In this document: piece by piece, positions 7,724 to 15,460 of the stretch
Numbering within the stretch: position 1 is the first letter of the stretch
Layout: each line of letters opens with the position of its first letter
Source of the DNA: Bacteroidales bacterium
GTDB taxonomy: Bacteria; Bacteroidota; Bacteroidia; Bacteroidales; UBA932
NCBI GenBank assembly: GCA_017423025.1
Contig: JAFPGC010000016.1
Span: 1 to 48,339 of the forward strand
Length of the DNA stretch: 48,339 nt
Direction of reading: 5' to 3'
Made by a program: the position numbers and the translations under genes
Notes under the pieces: model-generated
The model's input: the letters and a program-made list of their open reading frames with translations, nothing else
What the model was told of the DNA's origin: nothing
Databases searched by the model: none

Positions 7724-8033
7724 ATAGCATTTCAAAGAATTTGGCCATGTAGATGAGGACTACCACTATCAGGACCAGGGTGACCAGGGTGATGATGGTG
7801 TGGGCCTTGCCCATGGAGGAGCGGGTGCGCTGGTAATTACCATTGCGGAAAGCTCCCCGCAGACTGCTGCCGGGCACATACTCTCCACTTTCACGGGCTT
7901 TTTCGTTGGTACCGTCCACGTCTCCGAACATCTGGCGCCGCTTTTCTTCCTCGGGGTCATAATAGCGGGGCTTGTAGTTGAATACCCGGTGCGGCTGGTT
8001 GCCGAAAAATCCGAAATTGAACAAACTGGCCAT
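7722..8033 (-). CDS. Small conserved protein with C-terminal membrane helix
   Basis: 103 residues. The N-terminal 75 residues are charged and soluble, with a HRVFNYKPRYYDPEEEK stretch that I associate with a small Bacteroidota protein often encoded before mutL. Residues about 78-98 form a single C-terminal membrane helix, so it is probably tail-anchored with its N-terminus in the cytoplasm. Its stop codon overlaps the right copy of the target duplication of the inserted element, yet the reading frame is intact. It is the first gene of the mutL-rhomboid-EEP-tsaC operon. The function is unknown. Confidence 0.75.
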   Translation of the reverse strand: MASLFNFGFFGNQPHRVFNYKPRYYDPEEEKRRQMFGDVDGTNEKARESGEYVPGSSLRGAFRNGNYQRTRSSMGKAHTIITLVTLVLIVVVLIYMAKFFEML

Positions 8034-8055
8034 TTTCTTCCTTCTTTGATTCTTA

Positions 8056-8063
8056 CAAAAGTA
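8056..8063 (-). promoter_or_regulatory. -7 element TACTTTTG for the mutL operon
   Basis: This matches TAnnTTTG on the minus strand and ends 22 bases before the ATG at 8033. It is the only good promoter element upstream of the mutL operon. Confidence 0.55.
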
Positions 8064-8075
8064 CCAATTTTTTGA

Positions 8076-8120
8076 TATCTTTGCAAGGATATAGCTACGT
8101 GGCCGATTTGTGTATCTTTG
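8076..8120 (+). promoter_or_regulatory. Tandem TATCTTTG elements before the phospholipase D-like gene
   Basis: Two exact TATCTTTG elements lie at 8076-8083 and 8113-8120. The second ends nine bases before the ATG at 8130, giving a very short leader; the first would give a leader of about 40 bases. Confidence 0.6.
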
Positions 8121-8129
8121 TCAGTACCT

Positions 8130-9245
8130 ATGAAACGCTTTCTCACCATTCTTCTATACGCCCTGCTGGCGCTCATTCTGGCTTTAGCCCTCTGTTTCAT
8201 GAATAATCCGGCCAAGGGTGGTTTGTCGCACAATCACAATCCCTACGGTCTGCAGAGCGACAGTACCCAGGTGTATCTGCTGCCCTCGTCACAGGCCTAT
8301 AAAGACTCCCTTCTGAAGCATATTTCGCAGGCCCGGGAGAGCATCTATCTGGAAATGTATTCCCTGGGCGGGCCGAATGCCCGGGAAGTCATGGACCTCA
8401 TGCGTCGGAAGGCCCAGGAAGGCGTGAAAGTGGAGATCGTGGTGGATGGCTGGGGAACCAAAGGTGAGGCCTGGGATTATGAGGCCCTCCGTGCGGACGG
8501 TGTGCAAATCTCCTTCTGGGACCAGGTGAAGTTCCCGGTAGCCAACCATGTCCTGCATCGGAACCACCGCAAGGTGGTCATCATCGACGGCGAATGGTCT
8601 TTCATCGGCTCCACTAATATTTCCGATACCTCCTTCGGGAAGTTCAAAGAATTGCCGGACAGCTTCCCCTGCTTCGACATGAACGTTCAGTTCCGTGCCG
8701 GCGCGCCGCAGGTAAGCGTCATAGAGAAGGCCGATGACCTCCTGTCCACCATGACGGTCCTGATTGACCAGGCGCAGGACTCCATCCGTGTCATCCAGCC
8801 TTATATCGCCCTCCCCGGCCTTGTCCAGGAGGCTCTTCTGAAGGCCTTGCAGCGTGGCGTGGACATCCAGTTCCTGCTGGGCGAATGGAATGATATCCCG
8901 GTCTATCAACGTTCGGCTCTCGGCCTTTTCCATAAGGTCCTCTGCCCCGCGGGTGCACGGCTGTGGCTGTATCCGGGTGGCTTCCACCACACCAAAGCCC
9001 TGTCGGTGGATGGGAGCATCCTCTTCCTGGGCTCGACCAATATGACCCATCGGGCGCTCCGTCGCAACCTGGAAGAGAACGTGCTTGTCAAAGACGCCCG
9101 GCTGGCCGCGGAGTTTGATAAGTATTTTGCCGGTTACGCAAAAGAAAGCGTTCCCTTCGACGACCAATACTGGGCTCAGCTGTCAAGAAAGGAACGCAAT
9201 CGAGCAGTGCTTACGCACCGGTTTAACCGCCTGATTATACAGTAA
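8130..9245 (+). CDS. Phospholipase D / cardiolipin synthase-like protein
   Basis: 371 residues. One N-terminal membrane helix (about 5-25) precedes two PLD domains. The first HKD motif reads HRNHRKVVIIDGEWSFIGSTN and the second HHTKALSVDGSILFLGSTN. Both carry the His-Lys pair, although the second has Asp-Gly placed as usual and Thr before Lys. Members of this family make cardiolipin by transphosphatidylation or cleave phosphodiesters. The anchor and size fit a cardiolipin synthase-type membrane enzyme, but a nuclease role is not excluded. The ATG at 8130 is chosen over an upstream in-frame TTG at 8118 because that TTG lies inside the -7 element. It converges with the metal ATPase gene, 14 bases apart. 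Confidence 0.85.
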   Translation: MKRFLTILLYALLALILALALCFMNNPAKGGLSHNHNPYGLQSDSTQVYLLPSSQAYKDSLLKHISQARESIYLEMYSLGGPNAREVMDLMRRKAQEGVKVEIVVDGWGTKGEAWDYEALRADGVQISFWDQVKFPVANHVLHRNHRKVVIIDGEWSFIGSTNISDTSFGKFKELPDSFPCFDMNVQFRAGAPQVSVIEKADDLLSTMTVLIDQAQDSIRVIQPYIALPGLVQEALLKALQRGVDIQFLLGEWNDIPVYQRSALGLFHKVLCPAGARLWLYPGGFHHTKALSVDGSILFLGSTNMTHRALRRNLEENVLVKDARLAAEFDKYFAGYAKESVPFDDQYWAQLSRKERNRAVLTHRFNRLIIQ

Positions 9246-9259
9246 TTATTTCAGGATTA

Positions 9260-11221
9260 TTAACTTCTTAGCGCCCGCATGGCGTTGAGGACGGCCAGGA
9301 CGGTTACACCCACGTCGGCGAAAACGGCCATCCACATGGTGGCGATACCCAGCGCGGCCAGCACCAGCACCAGTACTTTTATGCCGATGGCAAAGACAAT
9401 GTTCTGCCTGGCAATGCCCAGCGTTCGGCGGGCAATACGCACGGCGGTGGCAATTTTGGAGGGCTTGTCGTCCATCAGGACCACGTCGGCGGCCTCAATG
9501 GCGGCGTCGGATCCCAGGGCGCCCATGGCGATGCCCACATCGGCCCGGGTGAGGACCGGCGCATCGTTGATGCCGTCTCCCACAAAGGCCAGGGTGCCTT
9601 CTTTCAGGAGTTTTTCCACTTCGCTTACCTTATCGGCCGGGAGAAGCTGGGCGTGATATTCGTCCACGTGCAGGGTCCGGGCCACGTCGGCGGCTACGCT
9701 TTCCTGGTCACCGGTGAGCATGACCGTCTTGTTCACACCTGCGGCCTTGAGGGCCCGGATGCCTTCGGCAGCATCGGCCTTGATGCGGTCACTGATGACC
9801 ACGTGTCCGGCATAGATGCCGTCGATGGCCACGTGGATAATGGTGCCGTTGTGCTCACAGGGGTGCCAGGCGGCGCCTTCGGCCTCCATGAGTTTGCTGT
9901 TACCCACAGCCACGCGCTTGCCGTTAACGTTGGCGATGACGCCATGGCCGGCGGTCTCCTCGATGCCCTCTACGCTGCAGTCATCGGCCTCGTTGGGGTA
10001 GGCGTTGCGAAGCGCCATGGCAATGGGATGCGTGGAGTGGCGCTCTACGTGAGCGGCGAGGTGCAGGAGTTCCTGCTGGTCAATGACTTCCGGGTGTACG
10101 GCTGTTACCTCGAATACGCCTTCGGTGAGGGTTCCGGTCTTGTCGAAGACCACAGTCTTTACTTTGGCCAGGGTGTCTACCAGGTTGGAACCCTTGATGA
10201 GGATGCCCTTGCGGGATGCGCCTCCCAGACCGCCAAAGAAGGTAAGCGGCACAGAAATAACCAGGGCGCAGGGGCAGGAAACCACCAGGAACATGAGGCC
10301 CCTGTAGATCCACGTGGCCCATTCGCCGGTGAAGAGGCTGGGAACCACGGCAATGAGGACGGCCAGCGCCACTACAATAGGCGTATACACACGGGCAAAC
10401 TTGGTAATGAAGCTCTCGCTCCTGGATTTGGCCGATGCGGCGTTTTCCACCAGATCCAGAATCTTGGCGGCGGTGGATTCGCCGAAGGCTTTGGTGGTGC
10501 GGACGCGCAATACGCCGCTCAGGTTCACGCAGCCGGAGAGGATTTCATCGCCCTCGTGGATGCTGCGGGGAACGCTTTCGCCGGTAAGGGCAACGGTGTC
10601 CAAACTGGACTTACCTTCCAGTACAACGCCGTCCATCGGCACTTTTTCGCCAGGTTGGATGAGGATGATCTCACCCACGGCTACCTCGTCGGGCTTCACG
10701 GTCTCCAACTTACCGTCGCGCTCCACGTGGGCGGTGTCGGGCCGGATGTCCATCAGGTGCGAAATGCTCTTACGGCTGCGGCCTTCGGCCATTTCCTCGA
10801 AGAGTTCGCCCACCTGGAAGAACAGCATCACGAAGACAGCCTCCGGGAACTGCGTTTCGGCACCCGGCATGAAGCCGATGCCCAACGCACCCAGCGTGGC
10901 AATGCTCATGAGGAAGTCTTCGCTAAGCGCTTCGCCATGGAAGAGGCCTTCGGCCGCCTCCTTGAGGGTATCCCATCCTACGACCAGGTAAGGAACCAGG
11001 AACAGCAGCAGATACTGCCAGGTGGCCCAGTCGGTCTTCTTTTCAATGATCACGGCAACGCCCAGAAGAACCGCGGCGACAATGATCTTGATCAGCCGGC
11101 CGTGGCCTTCTTCCTCCTCGTGATGATGGTGGTGGTGTTCGTGCTCGTGATGGTGTTCGTGATGGTGCTCATGCTCGTGGCACTCGCATTCATGATGATG
11201 AGTATGCTCGTGTTTTTCCAT
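9260..11221 (-). CDS. P1B-type heavy-metal ATPase with histidine-rich N-terminus (Zn/Cd/Co type)
   Basis: 653 residues. It exports or moves transition metals across the inner membrane at the expense of ATP. Motifs seen are the ion-channel CPC (SCPCALVIS, about 316-318), the phosphorylation site DKTGT (about 360-364), the HP motif STHPIA (about 398), TGES in the actuator domain, and GDGINDAPVL in the hinge. There is no N-terminal CxxC heavy-metal domain. Instead the first 40 residues are almost entirely His and Glu with a Cys-x-Cys, a metal-binding tail. With the CPC site this points to Zn2+, Cd2+ or Co2+. The ATG at 11221 is used because an upstream non-ATG extension would run through the promoter. 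Confidence 0.9.
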   Translation of the reverse strand: MEKHEHTHHHECECHEHEHHHEHHHEHEHHHHHHEEEEGHGRLIKIIVAAVLLGVAVIIEKKTDWATWQYLLLFLVPYLVVGWDTLKEAAEGLFHGEALSEDFLMSIATLGALGIGFMPGAETQFPEAVFVMLFFQVGELFEEMAEGRSRKSISHLMDIRPDTAHVERDGKLETVKPDEVAVGEIILIQPGEKVPMDGVVLEGKSSLDTVALTGESVPRSIHEGDEILSGCVNLSGVLRVRTTKAFGESTAAKILDLVENAASAKSRSESFITKFARVYTPIVVALAVLIAVVPSLFTGEWATWIYRGLMFLVVSCPCALVISVPLTFFGGLGGASRKGILIKGSNLVDTLAKVKTVVFDKTGTLTEGVFEVTAVHPEVIDQQELLHLAAHVERHSTHPIAMALRNAYPNEADDCSVEGIEETAGHGVIANVNGKRVAVGNSKLMEAEGAAWHPCEHNGTIIHVAIDGIYAGHVVISDRIKADAAEGIRALKAAGVNKTVMLTGDQESVAADVARTLHVDEYHAQLLPADKVSEVEKLLKEGTLAFVGDGINDAPVLTRADVGIAMGALGSDAAIEAADVVLMDDKPSKIATAVRIARRTLGIARQNIVFAIGIKVLVLVLAALGIATMWMAVFADVGVTVLAVLNAMRALRS

Positions 11222-11226
11222 AGTCT

Positions 11227-11251
11227 GTACCTTTAACTGCAGCAAAGGTAC
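11227..11251 (-). promoter_or_regulatory. Promoter of the metal ATPase with an overlapping operator-like dyad
   Basis: A -7 element TACCTTTG lies on the minus strand at 11243-11250, 21 bases before the ATG. It forms one arm of a perfect inverted repeat GTACCTTT-N9-AAAGGTAC (11227-11234 and 11244-11251). A second dyad GCAAC-CGA-GTTGC lies just upstream at 11264-11276. Either could be the site of a metal-responsive repressor or activator. No regulator gene is adjacent. Confidence 0.5.
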
Positions 11252-11281
11252 GGACTATAACGTGCAACCGAGTTGCGAATG

Positions 11282-11959
11282 TTATCTCTTTGAGGCAAGC
11301 TTAACCGTGCCGATGGCCAGGAGAGCCTGGGCCACGACATAGGTGGTCATGATGATGAACTCCTGCCGGGCGATATTAACGACATCGAAGGTCCCTGCGG
11401 CAATCATGCAGTCGGAGAAAGTGAATAGCACGGCACCTGTGAAGAGGATGGCCCAGGTACCCTTGTCCTTCAGACGGACCAGACCGCAGAAGGTGCTGAA
11501 CAGAAGCAGCGTGAGCATAAAGCCATAGACCGCCATGGGAGGCAGCAGTTCACCGCTTACGTTGAGCAACTTCACAAGTCCGAACACCATGCCCAGCATC
11601 GCCACGACACCAACTACCCAACCCATCCAGTGCATCCTTTTCCAGGACTCGCCACCAAAAATGCTTACATAGAAGATATGGCCGATAAGGAAGGCGCCTA
11701 TGCCTCCGGCAAACAGCGGAAAGGCATTGCTGAGCAGGCAGATGTCACCTGCGCAGCCGAAGAGTTCGGCGCAGATGAGCAGCGTCAGTTTCCGGCCGTC
11801 CAGCCTGTGGTTAAGGGCATAAACCAGCACACTGGCGGCCAGCAGCGGCATGATGGCGGGCTTTACGGCGGCGGCCAGCGCGTCATTTCCCATATAACGT
11901 CCGGCCCAGTTAAGCAGGGTCACGACGACAAAAAACAAGGCGGGAATGTTCCGTTTCAT
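11282..11959 (-). CDS. YhhN-family membrane protein (lysoplasmalogenase-like)
   Basis: 225 residues with about eight hydrophobic helices. The family pattern is visible: VKPAIMPLLAA near residue 32, then ELFGCAGDICLL and GIGAFLIGHIFYVSIFG. Characterised YhhN/TMEM86 proteins hydrolyse the vinyl-ether bond of lysoplasmalogens. Plasmalogens occur in anaerobes, which makes that role plausible here, but many bacterial YhhN proteins are untested. It starts four bases after the rsmE stop codon, so the two are co-transcribed. Confidence 0.75.
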   Translation of the reverse strand: MKRNIPALFFVVVTLLNWAGRYMGNDALAAAVKPAIMPLLAASVLVYALNHRLDGRKLTLLICAELFGCAGDICLLSNAFPLFAGGIGAFLIGHIFYVSIFGGESWKRMHWMGWVVGVVAMLGMVFGLVKLLNVSGELLPPMAVYGFMLTLLLFSTFCGLVRLKDKGTWAILFTGAVLFTFSDCMIAAGTFDVVNIARQEFIIMTTYVVAQALLAIGTVKLASKR

Positions 11960-11963
11960 AAGG

Positions 11964-12689
11964 CTATTGCATAAAATGTAAATAGACAGCTTCTACGGCC
12001 GTGACGGCGGCGGTTTCCGTCCGCAGCCGGGAGTTCCCCAGATGGATGGGAATGTATCCGTTCTTCAGCGCCAGCTGCGCCTCCTCCTGCGAAAAGTCCC
12101 CTTCCGGGCCGATGAGGATGGTGATGTCGCGGGCGTCAGAGGCATTCAAGGCAGCCTTGATGCTGGTGCGAAGCGTTTCTTCTTCGAAACAATAGGCGAT
12201 GAGCTTAAGAGACGCCCGGTCGGAGCCGGGCATGACGAGGAAGTCCTTCACGCTCACAGGCTCGGCAATCTCCGGAATACGCGCCTTCAGGGACTGCTTG
12301 GTGGCCGAGAGGGCGATGCGCTGAGCGCGCTCGGTCTTGTAGACCTTGCGCTCGGAATGGTCTCCGATAAGGGGCACAATACGGTCTACACCCAGCTCGG
12401 TGGCCTTTTCCACGAACCACTCGAAACGGTCGTTGTTCTTGGTGGGACAGCAGCCTATGGTCAGGTGGTAAGGATGTGCTCCCCAATCGGCCTCCTCGGA
12501 AAGAATCTCGGCCTCGGCGACCTTGGGGTTGTCCAGCGTGAGGCGGCAATGATACAGGGTTCCCTGCCCGTCAATCACATCCACGGCATCCCCGGCGCGG
12601 TGCCGCAGCACCCGCACACAATGCCCGCTTTCCTCCGCATCCAGCCGGCAGTATCGGCCATTCACCTCGTATGCATAAAACAGTTCCAT
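11964..12689 (-). CDS. rsmE: 16S rRNA (uracil-1498-N3)-methyltransferase RsmE
   Basis: 241 residues. An N-terminal PUA-like RNA-binding part (about 1-70) is followed by a SPOUT (trefoil-knot) methyltransferase domain. Signature stretches are GCCPTKNNDRFEWFVEKATELGV, IGPEGDFSQEE and LGNSRLRTETAA, where SAM binds. It methylates U1498 of 16S rRNA using SAM. The start is fixed by the TATCTTTG element that ends five bases upstream, which leaves almost no room for a leader. First gene of a two-gene operon with the YhhN-family gene. Confidence 0.93.
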   Translation of the reverse strand: MELFYAYEVNGRYCRLDAEESGHCVRVLRHRAGDAVDVIDGQGTLYHCRLTLDNPKVAEAEILSEEADWGAHPYHLTIGCCPTKNNDRFEWFVEKATELGVDRIVPLIGDHSERKVYKTERAQRIALSATKQSLKARIPEIAEPVSVKDFLVMPGSDRASLKLIAYCFEEETLRTSIKAALNASDARDITILIGPEGDFSQEEAQLALKNGYIPIHLGNSRLRTETAAVTAVEAVYLHFMQ

Positions 12690-12694
12690 CCTTA

Positions 12695-12702
12695 CAAAGA
12701 TA
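12695..12702 (-). promoter_or_regulatory. -7 element TATCTTTG of rsmE, leaderless geometry
   Basis: An exact consensus match on the minus strand. Only five bases separate it from the ATG, so the transcript should begin at or next to the start codon. Confidence 0.65.
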
Positions 12703-12882
12703 CGATTTTTTTTCTAACCGCTATTTAGCAGGAATAAAAGGGCTTTGCCTGACTTACACCTCTGCTTCTTGGCAAATAAACATTTAATAATAAGCGCATT
12801 ATACTATGCAATACATTTTTTGTCTGTCCTTCCTTTAAGAATGCTTTTTGTGGGAAAAACAGTGCCCGGAATGGTTATAAAG

Positions 12883-12938
12883 AATAGACATTTTTCTATT
12901 CTTTGATTTGTTTTTTAATAGAAATCTATCTATTTTTG
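12883..12938 (+). promoter_or_regulatory. hicAB promoter with two identical operator dyads
   Basis: A -33 TTTG at 12907-12910 is followed after 20 bases by the -7 element TATTTTTG (12931-12938). Two dyads share the same half-sites and spacing, AATAGA-N6-TCTATT: one at 12883-12900 and one at 12917-12934, 34 bp between centres. The first lies within an extended 9-bp-arm inverted repeat (12879-12904) just before the -33 element. The second covers the -7 element. This is the layout expected for autorepression by the HicB DNA-binding antitoxin. The remaining gap back to rsmE (12703-12878) is AT-rich with nothing else recognised. Confidence 0.7.
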
Positions 12939-12945
12939 TGTGCCT

Positions 12946-13125
12946 ATGAAGTATGACGAAATCCACCGGCTAATCGTAATGAAGGGCTGGGAGATTGTGA
13001 GGCAAACCGGAAGCCATGTGATTTACCGGAAAGGAGCAAGAACTTACCCGGTACCTTATCACCAAGGAAAAGAGCTTGGCAAAGGCTTGGAATGTAAAAT
13101 CAAAAAAGAAATGCATTTGGTATGA
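12946..13125 (+). CDS. hicA: HicA toxin (mRNA interferase)
   Basis: 59 residues, the normal HicA size. It has the dsRBD-like HicA fold signature: GWEIVRQTGSHVIYRKG with the catalytic histidine in GSH, followed by a basic stretch and PYHQGKELGKG. HicA toxins cut mRNA in a translation-independent manner. The ATG at 12946 is preferred over a GTG at 12940; the -7 element ends seven bases upstream, so the leader is only a few bases. The stop overlaps the hicB start by four bases (ATGA), so the toxin and antitoxin are translationally coupled. The toxin gene comes first, as is usual for hicAB. Confidence 0.9.
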   Translation: MKYDEIHRLIVMKGWEIVRQTGSHVIYRKGARTYPVPYHQGKELGKGLECKIKKEMHLV

Positions 13126-13529
13126 CAAAGATTGATGCAATTATAGAAAGGGCAAAGGACGGGACCTACACCGTATTCTGCAAATCGGATATCTTTTCCG
13201 GAGCCGGAGCCACCATTGAGGAGGCGAAAAAGGACATGTTCCGCCAGATGGCTTTCTACAAAGAAACGGCGAAGGCCGAAGGGTTCAAATACCCTGCCTA
13301 TTTGGATGGAGAATACGAAATCTCCTACGAACTGGATATGCCCAGCCTGCTCAAATATTATGTGGATGCTGGCATCTTTACTCTTGCCGGCGTCGCCCAG
13401 ATGACCGGAATCAATCAAAAACAACTATGGTCTTACCTCAACGGCATTAAGCCCCGGAAAACCCAGGCACAACGAATGGAGAACGGTTTTCGCAAACTGA
13501 GGGAAGACCTGGACGCGGTCTTCGCGTAA
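13122..13529 (+). CDS. hicB: HicB antitoxin with C-terminal helix-turn-helix
   Basis: 135 residues. The N-terminal half (about 1-70) is the partly degraded RNase H-like HicB fold that blocks HicA. The C-terminal half carries a helix-turn-helix (about 85-125, LAGVAQMTGINQKQLWSYLNG) typical of DNA-binding HicB proteins that repress their own operon. The two dyads in the promoter are the likely binding sites. comF begins five bases after the stop codon with no promoter element between, so it probably shares this transcript. Confidence 0.88.
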   Translation: MTKIDAIIERAKDGTYTVFCKSDIFSGAGATIEEAKKDMFRQMAFYKETAKAEGFKYPAYLDGEYEISYELDMPSLLKYYVDAGIFTLAGVAQMTGINQKQLWSYLNGIKPRKTQAQRMENGFRKLREDLDAVFA

Positions 13530-13534
13530 AGGCA

Positions 13535-14254
13535 ATGGTGTTGCAGGCGTTGGCCGACCTGTTATTGCCGCGGACATGCCTGGTATGCGGTCGGATACTA
13601 GGCGCACGGGAAAAACATCTGTGCATTTGGTGTGAGGAAGACCTTCCTTTTACCTATTATTGGGAGCAGATACACAATCCTATGGCAAATGAACTAAACG
13701 CTCTGCTTGAGCGTTATCGGCCAAAGGACGAATCCATGTCCTATGTCTTTGCTGCCGCCCTGCTGTTTTATCATCACGAGAATCCATATAAACAGATTCC
13801 CCAAGCGCTGAAATATAGAGGCAATCGCCTTGCAGGCCAATATTACGCGGCACAAATGGGCCGATACTTAGCTTCGGCAACGCAGTTCAAGGATGTAGAT
13901 CTGGTTATTCCCGTTCCCCTCCATTGGTATCGTAAATGGCGGCGTGGATACAATCAGGCAGAAATTATCGCAAAAGAACTTGCCTCAGCACTGGGTGCCA
14001 GGTTGGGAGCAGACATTCTTTATCGAGTTCGCCGCACCCGCACCCAAACCCGGTTAGATGCAGAGTCACGCCTGAAGAACGTAGCGAATGTCTTCAGAAT
14101 CCGCCATCGTCCTTCGGCCCCTCATCATATCTTAATTGTCGATGATACTTTTACTACGGGAGCCACCTTGTCGGCCTGCTACTTTGTCCTACGATCAGCA
14201 CTAGGCCCTCACGTCCGCATCTCTGTTGCGACCTTGTCGGTGGTACAGAACTAG
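13535..14254 (+). CDS. comF: ComF family phosphoribosyltransferase-like protein
   Basis: 239 residues. It starts with the short ComF N-terminal segment and a zinc-knuckle pair (CLVCG at about 15-19 and CIWCEEDL at about 31-38). It ends with a type I phosphoribosyltransferase domain holding the PRPP loop ILIVDDTFTTGATL and the PVPLHWYRKWRRGYNQAE motif of ComF. In transformable bacteria ComF works with the DNA-uptake machinery in handling incoming single-stranded DNA; in Bacteroidota its role is uncertain. It lies five bases after hicB and may be driven by the toxin-antitoxin promoter. The last four bases overlap the convergent gene. Confidence 0.88.
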   Translation: MVLQALADLLLPRTCLVCGRILGAREKHLCIWCEEDLPFTYYWEQIHNPMANELNALLERYRPKDESMSYVFAAALLFYHHENPYKQIPQALKYRGNRLAGQYYAAQMGRYLASATQFKDVDLVIPVPLHWYRKWRRGYNQAEIIAKELASALGARLGADILYRVRRTRTQTRLDAESRLKNVANVFRIRHRPSAPHHILIVDDTFTTGATLSACYFVLRSALGPHVRISVATLSVVQN

Positions 14255-14496
14255 TCTCCGTAAGGATTCTGATCCTTCCATTCGCGGAGTTCGTCTCCGT
14301 GGGCTACGACGCAGTGATTGTAGATAAAGTCTTTGCGGTCCTTTTCCAGGGCGTTCCACCAGGCGGTGCAGGCGGGATAGTGGGCCAGGGATTCATCGGC
14401 CTTGGGGTCCGTCTTTTTGAGGCCCTTGAGGGCAATGCGTTCTTTCTCCGTCACCGGGAGGGAAGACCACCATATTTCAAGATCTACGTTCTCCAT
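14251..14496 (-). CDS. Small conserved-looking protein (81 aa), unknown function
   Basis: Acidic and tryptophan-rich, with no signal peptide or membrane helix. It contains LPVTEKERIALKG near residue 13 and a WWNALEKDRKDFIYNHC segment, probably a small helical cytoplasmic protein. It has its own TATCTTTG element at 14515-14522, which supports it being expressed. It converges with comF with a four-base overlap. I do not recognise the family. Confidence 0.7.
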   Translation of the reverse strand: MENVDLEIWWSSLPVTEKERIALKGLKKTDPKADESLAHYPACTAWWNALEKDRKDFIYNHCVVAHGDELREWKDQNPYGD

Positions 14497-14514
14497 ATAC
14501 TATTCCTTTTTCTA

Positions 14515-14522
14515 CAAAGATA
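14515..14522 (-). promoter_or_regulatory. -7 element TATCTTTG for the 81-aa gene
   Basis: An exact minus-strand match, 18 bases before the ATG at 14496. It lies just beyond the end of the upstream esterase gene. Confidence 0.6.
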
Positions 14523-14527
14523 AAGAA

Positions 14528-15457
14528 TTATTTGGCATTATAGATGTCATCCATAGAAATAGATAGCCGTTTGGGCAGCGTGGGGTCGTCCACCACGGTG
14601 TCTACAACACGTGTATGGCCCAGCATCACGTTTTCCTGAAGGAATTGCTTTTCCAAGTCCCAGAGTTCCAAGTGGTAAGACGCCACTTCGTGGGTACGGT
14701 CCTTGAACCGGTAGATGCAGTAGGGATAACCCTGTCTCTTGAATTTCCGGGCCCAGTAACTACTGCCCCAGATACCCCGGCCAAAGCCCGCCAACTTATT
14801 GTAGGCCACAGCTTTGTCGGCCGTACCGTGCATAAGCATTACCGGACAGGGGGCCGATTCGAACTTCGGGGTACCCTTGGCACTGATGATACCGCCGGCA
14901 AAAGACAGGGCACCTTTGAAATGGAAACCTTCCGGCAGGCCCCGGGCCGTGCCGTTGGCAATTTCCCGGACCGCCGCCAGGCTGATGATGGCCCCGGCCG
15001 AATTGCCGGCCACCACCATGTTGGACGTATCTATGCCCAGTTCAGGATGCTCTGCCAGATAAGAAATGGCCGAGAAAAGGTCTTCTACCCCTATCTGCTG
15101 CGAATACTCGAACTGCTCGGATGCCTTGAAGGTGCCGCTGAGGCCCTTTCCCACCTTGTATCCCTTCATACCCAGGCGGTAGTCGAAGGTGACCACGTTG
15201 TATCCTTCCCGGTTCAACTGGTCTATCCAGCCCCGGAAATAACTTTCGTTGCGGGTTCCCGTAATGAAGCCGCCGCCGAACACGTGGATGATGGTGGGTT
15301 TGGCCTGGCCCTGGAAAGTGGTTTCCGAGCCATCGGCAGCACGGAAGATATCCAGATACAGCTGGCAGGTGTCCCGCTGGGCAAAAAGGTGCGTTTCCTG
15401 CGCGTGAACCACGCAGAAAGAAAGGGCCAGTAGGAGGGATGTCAGCAGTCTGCGCAT
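14528..15457 (-). CDS. Secreted alpha/beta hydrolase (esterase/lipase-like)
   Basis: 309 residues. A cleavable signal peptide ends at about residue 20 (VVHAQ). The alpha/beta hydrolase fold shows an oxyanion-hole motif HVFGGGFITG, the nucleophile elbow GNSAG (serine in the middle), a late acidic residue in HGTADKAV, and a histidine in the RTHEVASYH stretch. Oxyanion HxGGG/GGGF types are found in hormone-sensitive-lipase-like and carboxylesterase families; periplasmic members in Bacteroidales often remove acyl groups from sugars. The substrate is not evident. It is the last gene of the ahcY-nhaA-fabG operon, three bases after fabG. Confidence 0.8.
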   Translation of the reverse strand: MRRLLTSLLLALSFCVVHAQETHLFAQRDTCQLYLDIFRAADGSETTFQGQAKPTIIHVFGGGFITGTRNESYFRGWIDQLNREGYNVVTFDYRLGMKGYKVGKGLSGTFKASEQFEYSQQIGVEDLFSAISYLAEHPELGIDTSNMVVAGNSAGAIISLAAVREIANGTARGLPEGFHFKGALSFAGGIISAKGTPKFESAPCPVMLMHGTADKAVAYNKLAGFGRGIWGSSYWARKFKRQGYPYCIYRFKDRTHEVASYHLELWDLEKQFLQENVMLGHTRVVDTVVDDPTLPKRLSISMDDIYNAK

Positions 15458-15460
15458 AAC

